From the NCBI GenBank assembly GCA_041558415.1, contig JBFFEY010000032.1, forward strand, positions 1-31,903: DNA of 31,903 bases, in the 5' to 3' direction. The position numbers and the translations under genes were made by a program. The notes below the pieces were generated by a model, which saw only the letters and a list, made by a program, of their open reading frames with translations, ran no database searches and was not told the origin of the DNA. This DNA is from SG8-39 sp041558415 (GTDB taxonomy: Bacteria; Pseudomonadota; Gammaproteobacteria; Burkholderiales; SG8-39). Positions 29,707 to 31,903 of the stretch are shown here, one piece after another (within the stretch, counting starts at the first letter, position 1; the number at the start of each line of letters is the position of its first letter).

Positions 29707-29734
29707 ACATGGGGGCGGGCGGCGGGACTTCAAC
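29707..29734 (-). promoter_or_regulatory. Sigma-32 (RpoH)-like heat-shock promoter of htpG
   Basis: On the minus strand GTTGAAG (29734-29728) is followed after 13 bases by CCCCATGT (29714-29707). The E. coli sigma-32 consensus is CTTGAAA, 11-16 bases, CCCCATNT. Transcription would begin near 29700 and leave a leader of about 30 nt before ATG 29671. Position, strand and gene all agree. Confidence 0.75.
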
Positions 29735-29760
29735 CCCCGGCGACGGTTTCGCGCCCCCAC

Positions 29761-29789
29761 TTGGACGCCCCCGGGCTTGCGGGTAGAGT
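29761..29789 (+). promoter_or_regulatory. Sigma-70-like promoter of the second TauD gene
   Basis: TTGGAC (29761-29766), 17 bases, TAGAGT (29784-29789). The start point would coincide with GTG 29796, an in-frame alternative start codon four codons before ATG 29808. It is back-to-back with the htpG promoter. Confidence 0.4.
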
Positions 29790-29807
29790 CGCGCCGTGGC
29801 AGCGGTC

Positions 29808-30695
29808 ATGGAGTTCTCGGTGCGGCGCGTCGCCGGGGCCCTCGGCGCCGAGGTGGCGGGGGTCGACCTCGCGCGCCCGCTGGCGGCCGAAACGGCGGCG
29901 GCCCTGCGCGCGGCCTGGCTCGAGCACCAGGTGCTGTTCTTTCGCGACCAGGCGCTCGGCCCGGCGCAGTTCATGGCCTTCGCGCGCACCTTCGGCACCC
30001 CGGTCGAGTACCCCTTCGTGCAGGGCCTGGAGGGCTACCCGGAGATCATCGAGGTCAAAAAACTGGAGCACGAGACCGCCAACTTCGGCGGCGTCTGGCA
30101 TTCGGACACCGCCTACCTCGAGTGCCCGCCGATGGCCTCGATGCTGCTCGCGCGCGAGATCCCGCCGCAGGGCGGCGACACCCTGTTCGCCAGCATGACC
30201 GCGGCCTACGAGGCGCTGTCGCCCGGCATGCAGCGCATGCTCGAGGGGCTGCGCGCGGTGAACGCCTCGGCCAAAGCCGACGTCACGCGCACGCGCGAGG
30301 ACCGCATCCGTTCCGACGGGCGCGGCGACGCGAAACAGGAGTACGTCGCCGAGCACCCCGTGGTGCGCACCCACCCGGAGACCGGGCGCAAGGCGCTCTA
30401 CGTCAACGTCGCGCACAGCGTGCGCTTCGTCGGCATGACGGAAGAGGAGAGCGCGCCGTTGCTCGCCTACCTCTTCCAGCACCAGGTCCGCCCCGAGTTC
30501 ACCTGCCGCTTCGTCTGGCGGCCCGGCTCGATCGCGTTCTGGGACAACCGCTGCACGCAGCACAACCCGGTCAACGACTACCACGGCTTCCGGCGGGTGA
30601 TGCATCGCATCACCCTGCAAGGCGACCGGCCGCGCCGCGGGCTTCTCACTGGACGAGACAACCGGACGCGCGCAACGGTCCAATGCACCGGTTAG
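29808..30695 (+). CDS. TauD/TfdA-family Fe(II)/2-oxoglutarate dioxygenase, copy 2
   Basis: A 295-residue TauD/TfdA dioxygenase with the complete iron triad: H98 and D100 in WHSDTAY and H252 in DNRCTQHNPVNDY. The final-helix RRVMHRITLQGDRP supplies the 2-oxoglutarate-binding Arg. LGAEVAGVDL at the N-terminus and HPVVRTHPETGRKALYVN in the middle are typical of taurine-dioxygenase-like enzymes; the NDYHGFRR segment is more TauD-like than in copy 1 (10024-10881). The substrate is unassigned, though alkyl sulfate or sulfonate use is possible. After GDRP the protein has a tail of about 20 residues (GLLTGRDNRTRATVQCTG) that does not look like the family and coincides with the fall in GC. GTG 29796 is an alternative, leaderless start. 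It diverges from htpG. Confidence 0.92.
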   Translation: MEFSVRRVAGALGAEVAGVDLARPLAAETAAALRAAWLEHQVLFFRDQALGPAQFMAFARTFGTPVEYPFVQGLEGYPEIIEVKKLEHETANFGGVWHSDTAYLECPPMASMLLAREIPPQGGDTLFASMTAAYEALSPGMQRMLEGLRAVNASAKADVTRTREDRIRSDGRGDAKQEYVAEHPVVRTHPETGRKALYVNVAHSVRFVGMTEEESAPLLAYLFQHQVRPEFTCRFVWRPGSIAFWDNRCTQHNPVNDYHGFRRVMHRITLQGDRPRRGLLTGRDNRTRATVQCTG

Positions 30696-30709
30696 CACCA
30701 CGTTACGCT

Positions 30710-30737
30710 CTGTTACAAGAGGGGGTTGCGGTAACAG
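30710..30737. promoter_or_regulatory. Inverted repeat CTGTTAC-N14-GTAACAG
   Basis: A perfect 7-bp inverted repeat (30710-30716 and 30731-30737) with a further GTTAC at 30702-30706, so GTTAC recurs 10 bp apart on one strand. It lies between the TauD stop and the lipocalin-like gene, about 55 bases before that gene's ATG. It could be an operator for a dimeric regulator or a weak terminator stem; there is no T-run. Confidence 0.4.
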
Positions 30738-30790
30738 AAGCGCATGACCCACACTTGGCAACCTCTCCAAAATCTTATTCGGAGGCCACG

Positions 30791-31297
30791 ATGCAACGGT
30801 ATTCCTTCTCTCGACAATTCCGGGCTCTGCCAGGCTGGCTGGCCGGAGTGGTGGTGCTTTTTGCCCTGTCCGTTTCTGCACATGCCCAAAACATCGAAGG
30901 CACCTACAAGCTCATCTCGCGCCAGAGTCCGGATGGCACGATGCTCAGGCCGCCAGAGATCATGGGGCTCTACACGTATACGAAGAGCCATCGGAACTTC
31001 AACATCGTACTCAAGCACGCGTCAGGCAAATTCTTCTCTCACTCGATGGTGTCTCGCTACAAGCTGACAGCCACCGAGTACCGCGAAACCCTTCTAGTGA
31101 GCATCTTCAACGACCAGATCGATGGCAAGGGCATCGTCTACGACCTCACGGAGAAGACAAAAAGCGTTCCCGTGAAAATGGAGGGCGGCCGTATTCAATT
31201 CAAGCTGCCGTTCGAGCCACCGTCGTTGGTCTTCGAGGGCGGCAAGATAACGGCAACGGGCCCATTCGGAGTGGACGTGTGGGAGCGGGTGCCATAA
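30791..31297 (+). CDS. Exported lipocalin-like domain protein
   Basis: A 168-residue protein with a signal peptide (RALPGWLAGVVVLFALSVSAHA, cleavage before QNIEG). The mature part starts IEGTYKLISRQSPDGTML and continues as strands: GLYTYTKSHRNFNIVL, YKLTATEYRETLLVS, SVPVKMEGGRIQFKLP, LVFEGGKITATG. A GTYKL start followed by an up-and-down beta pattern resembles the lipocalin-like domain family, which is small, secreted and of unknown ligand; the assignment is by pattern, not certain. ATG 30791 has GGAGG 5 bases upstream. A hand count of its first 200 bases gives about 57% GC, and the following stretch is lower, well below the core. It is transcribed in the same direction as the cupin gene but separated by 254 bp. 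Confidence 0.7.
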   Translation: MQRYSFSRQFRALPGWLAGVVVLFALSVSAHAQNIEGTYKLISRQSPDGTMLRPPEIMGLYTYTKSHRNFNIVLKHASGKFFSHSMVSRYKLTATEYRETLLVSIFNDQIDGKGIVYDLTEKTKSVPVKMEGGRIQFKLPFEPPSLVFEGGKITATGPFGVDVWERVP

Positions 31298-31551
31298 GCT
31301 CCACGCCGCTCGGCGCCGGCACAGGTGGTTGGAGAACAAACCGGCGCGGATGCGAATTACGCGGCGCAGCTCGCCCAACCCGGCATTGCCGCGGACGTTC
31401 GGCGTCATGAGCAGCTGGGAGAAAGTCGGAGCTGGAGGGCTGTGGTGCTGCGCACTGGCATTAACGTTGAGGCAAGCGTGCGCGTCGAGCAGTACCGCGG
31501 CATTGATCGGGAAGGGCGGCCCGAGGTATTGCCAGAGGTAGAGGAAACGAG
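31298..31551 (+). other. Largest gap between genes, no supported gene
   Basis: 254 bp between the lipocalin-like and cupin genes. Two overlapping short frames (31325-31555 and 31329-31541) have no ribosome binding site or recognisable product. A small imperfect hairpin (GCCCAAC 31373-31379 / GTTCGGC 31397-31403 around the near-palindrome CGGCATTGCCG) is the only structure I see. I cannot place a clear promoter for the cupin gene. Confidence 0.5.
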
Positions 31552-31902
31552 ATGAGGACTGTTGTGTTCGCGCTGTTTGGCTGGCTGGCCGGTATGTCGT
31601 ACGCGTTTGGTGCTGACGATCTGTGTACCGTCGCCCCCAAAAATTGCCGGGTTCTGAAAGAAGATGCGAAGGTCCGGGTGCTTGAGTTCAGCGCAAAGAA
31701 AGGGGACAAGATACCAATGCACTCGCACCCGGCCTATGTCGTGTACATCGTCAAGGCGGGGGTGTCACGATTCACCTTCCCCGACGGGACAAACGCCGTT
31801 CGGAGTCAAACGCAAGGAAAGGCGTTAATCCATCCTCCCGTCACCCATTCAGAGGAGTGTCTCGAGGACCAGATGGCGATCCTGGTGGAGCTGAAGCAAT
31901 AG
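31552..31902 (+). CDS. Exported cupin-domain protein
   Basis: A 116-residue complete protein ending with TAG one base before the window edge. A signal peptide (MRTVVFALFGWLAGMSYAFGA) precedes a short Cys-containing segment (DDLCTVAPKNC) and a single cupin barrel. Motif 1 is GDKIPMHSHPAYVVYIVKAG; the two His ligands are present, but the usual Glu is replaced by a hydrophobic residue. Motif 2 is GKALIHPPVTHSEEC, with its His. So metal binding may be altered (three His only). It is a small periplasmic protein; its enzymatic or binding role is unknown. The ribosome binding site is GAGG about 8 bases before ATG 31552. Composition is lower in GC than the core, like the preceding lipocalin-like gene. 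Confidence 0.82.
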   Translation: MRTVVFALFGWLAGMSYAFGADDLCTVAPKNCRVLKEDAKVRVLEFSAKKGDKIPMHSHPAYVVYIVKAGVSRFTFPDGTNAVRSQTQGKALIHPPVTHSEECLEDQMAILVELKQ

Positions 31903-31903
31903 C

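Noticed and set aside
30755..30780. Sigma-54 or sigma-70 promoter (TTGGCA ... TTATTC) before the lipocalin-like gene
   Set aside because: The -24/-12 GG and GC elements are not both present, and as a sigma-70 site the start point would fall inside the ribosome binding region.
31373..31473. Possible integron attC site in the gap between the lipocalin-like and cupin genes (GCCCAAC ... GTTGAGGC)
   Set aside because: The 5' core fits RYYYAAC, but the 3' core does not fit GTTRRRY, and I see no matching internal L boxes. No integrase is in view.
1..31903. tRNA, rRNA, CRISPR array, insertion sequence or prophage
   Set aside because: No cloverleaf, repeat-spacer pattern, transposase or phage gene was found on reading both strands.

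Overview
The window is a GC-rich (roughly 65-70% by eye), densely coding bacterial chromosome segment. It looks like a betaproteobacterium (Burkholderiales-like): glnS, the ABC_sub_bind-type solute-binding protein, the ACP-FAAL-PlsC fusion and the HtpG sequence all fit. This is an inference from sequence recognition; no search was run. I support 29 protein genes, the first cut by the left edge. I see no RNA gene, CRISPR array, insertion sequence or prophage. No gap between genes exceeds 300 bp; the largest are 31298-31551 and 1130-1369.

Layout. 1-1702: the end of a solute-binding protein, then a lower-GC DUF1326 gene and a GYD-domain gene whose leader contains a terminator-like hairpin just before the ribosome binding site. 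1856-2617 (-): an SDR oxidoreductase. 2723-5912 (+): a tight four-gene operon of a DUF1538 membrane protein, a PII-like protein, a two-CBS protein and the translation factor EttA. This is the most interesting unit in the window, because one membrane protein is joined to three proteins from adenine-nucleotide-responsive families. 5930-8925 (-): a GST, a rhomboid protease, an EamA transporter and a second DUF1326 protein. 9045-10881 (+): a solitary ParB-like protein overlapping a TauD-family dioxygenase. 10889-18740 (-): glnS, a DUF3313 protein, a trifunctional ACP / fatty-acyl-AMP ligase / PlsC acyltransferase and a large MscS-type channel. 18880-27772 (+): a ferritin-like protein behind a CRP/FNR-type dyad, two small unknown genes, an N-acyl-D-amino-acid deacylase-like amidohydrolase, cardiolipin synthase, a 1270-residue AsmA-like protein and a lipoprotein. 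27764-29671 (-): htpG with a sigma-32-like promoter. 29808-31902 (+): a second TauD-family dioxygenase, then two lower-GC genes for small exported proteins (lipocalin-like and cupin).

Themes. Envelope lipid biology recurs: the FAAL-PlsC fusion, cardiolipin synthase, AsmA-like protein, MscS channel, rhomboid protease and lipoprotein. Several genes start 5-10 nt after a TANNNT hexamer with no Shine-Dalgarno sequence, which suggests leaderless transcripts. Three of the four convergent gene pairs have stem-loops in or across their 3' ends. Two families occur twice (DUF1326, TauD). Both window ends carry genes of clearly lower GC.
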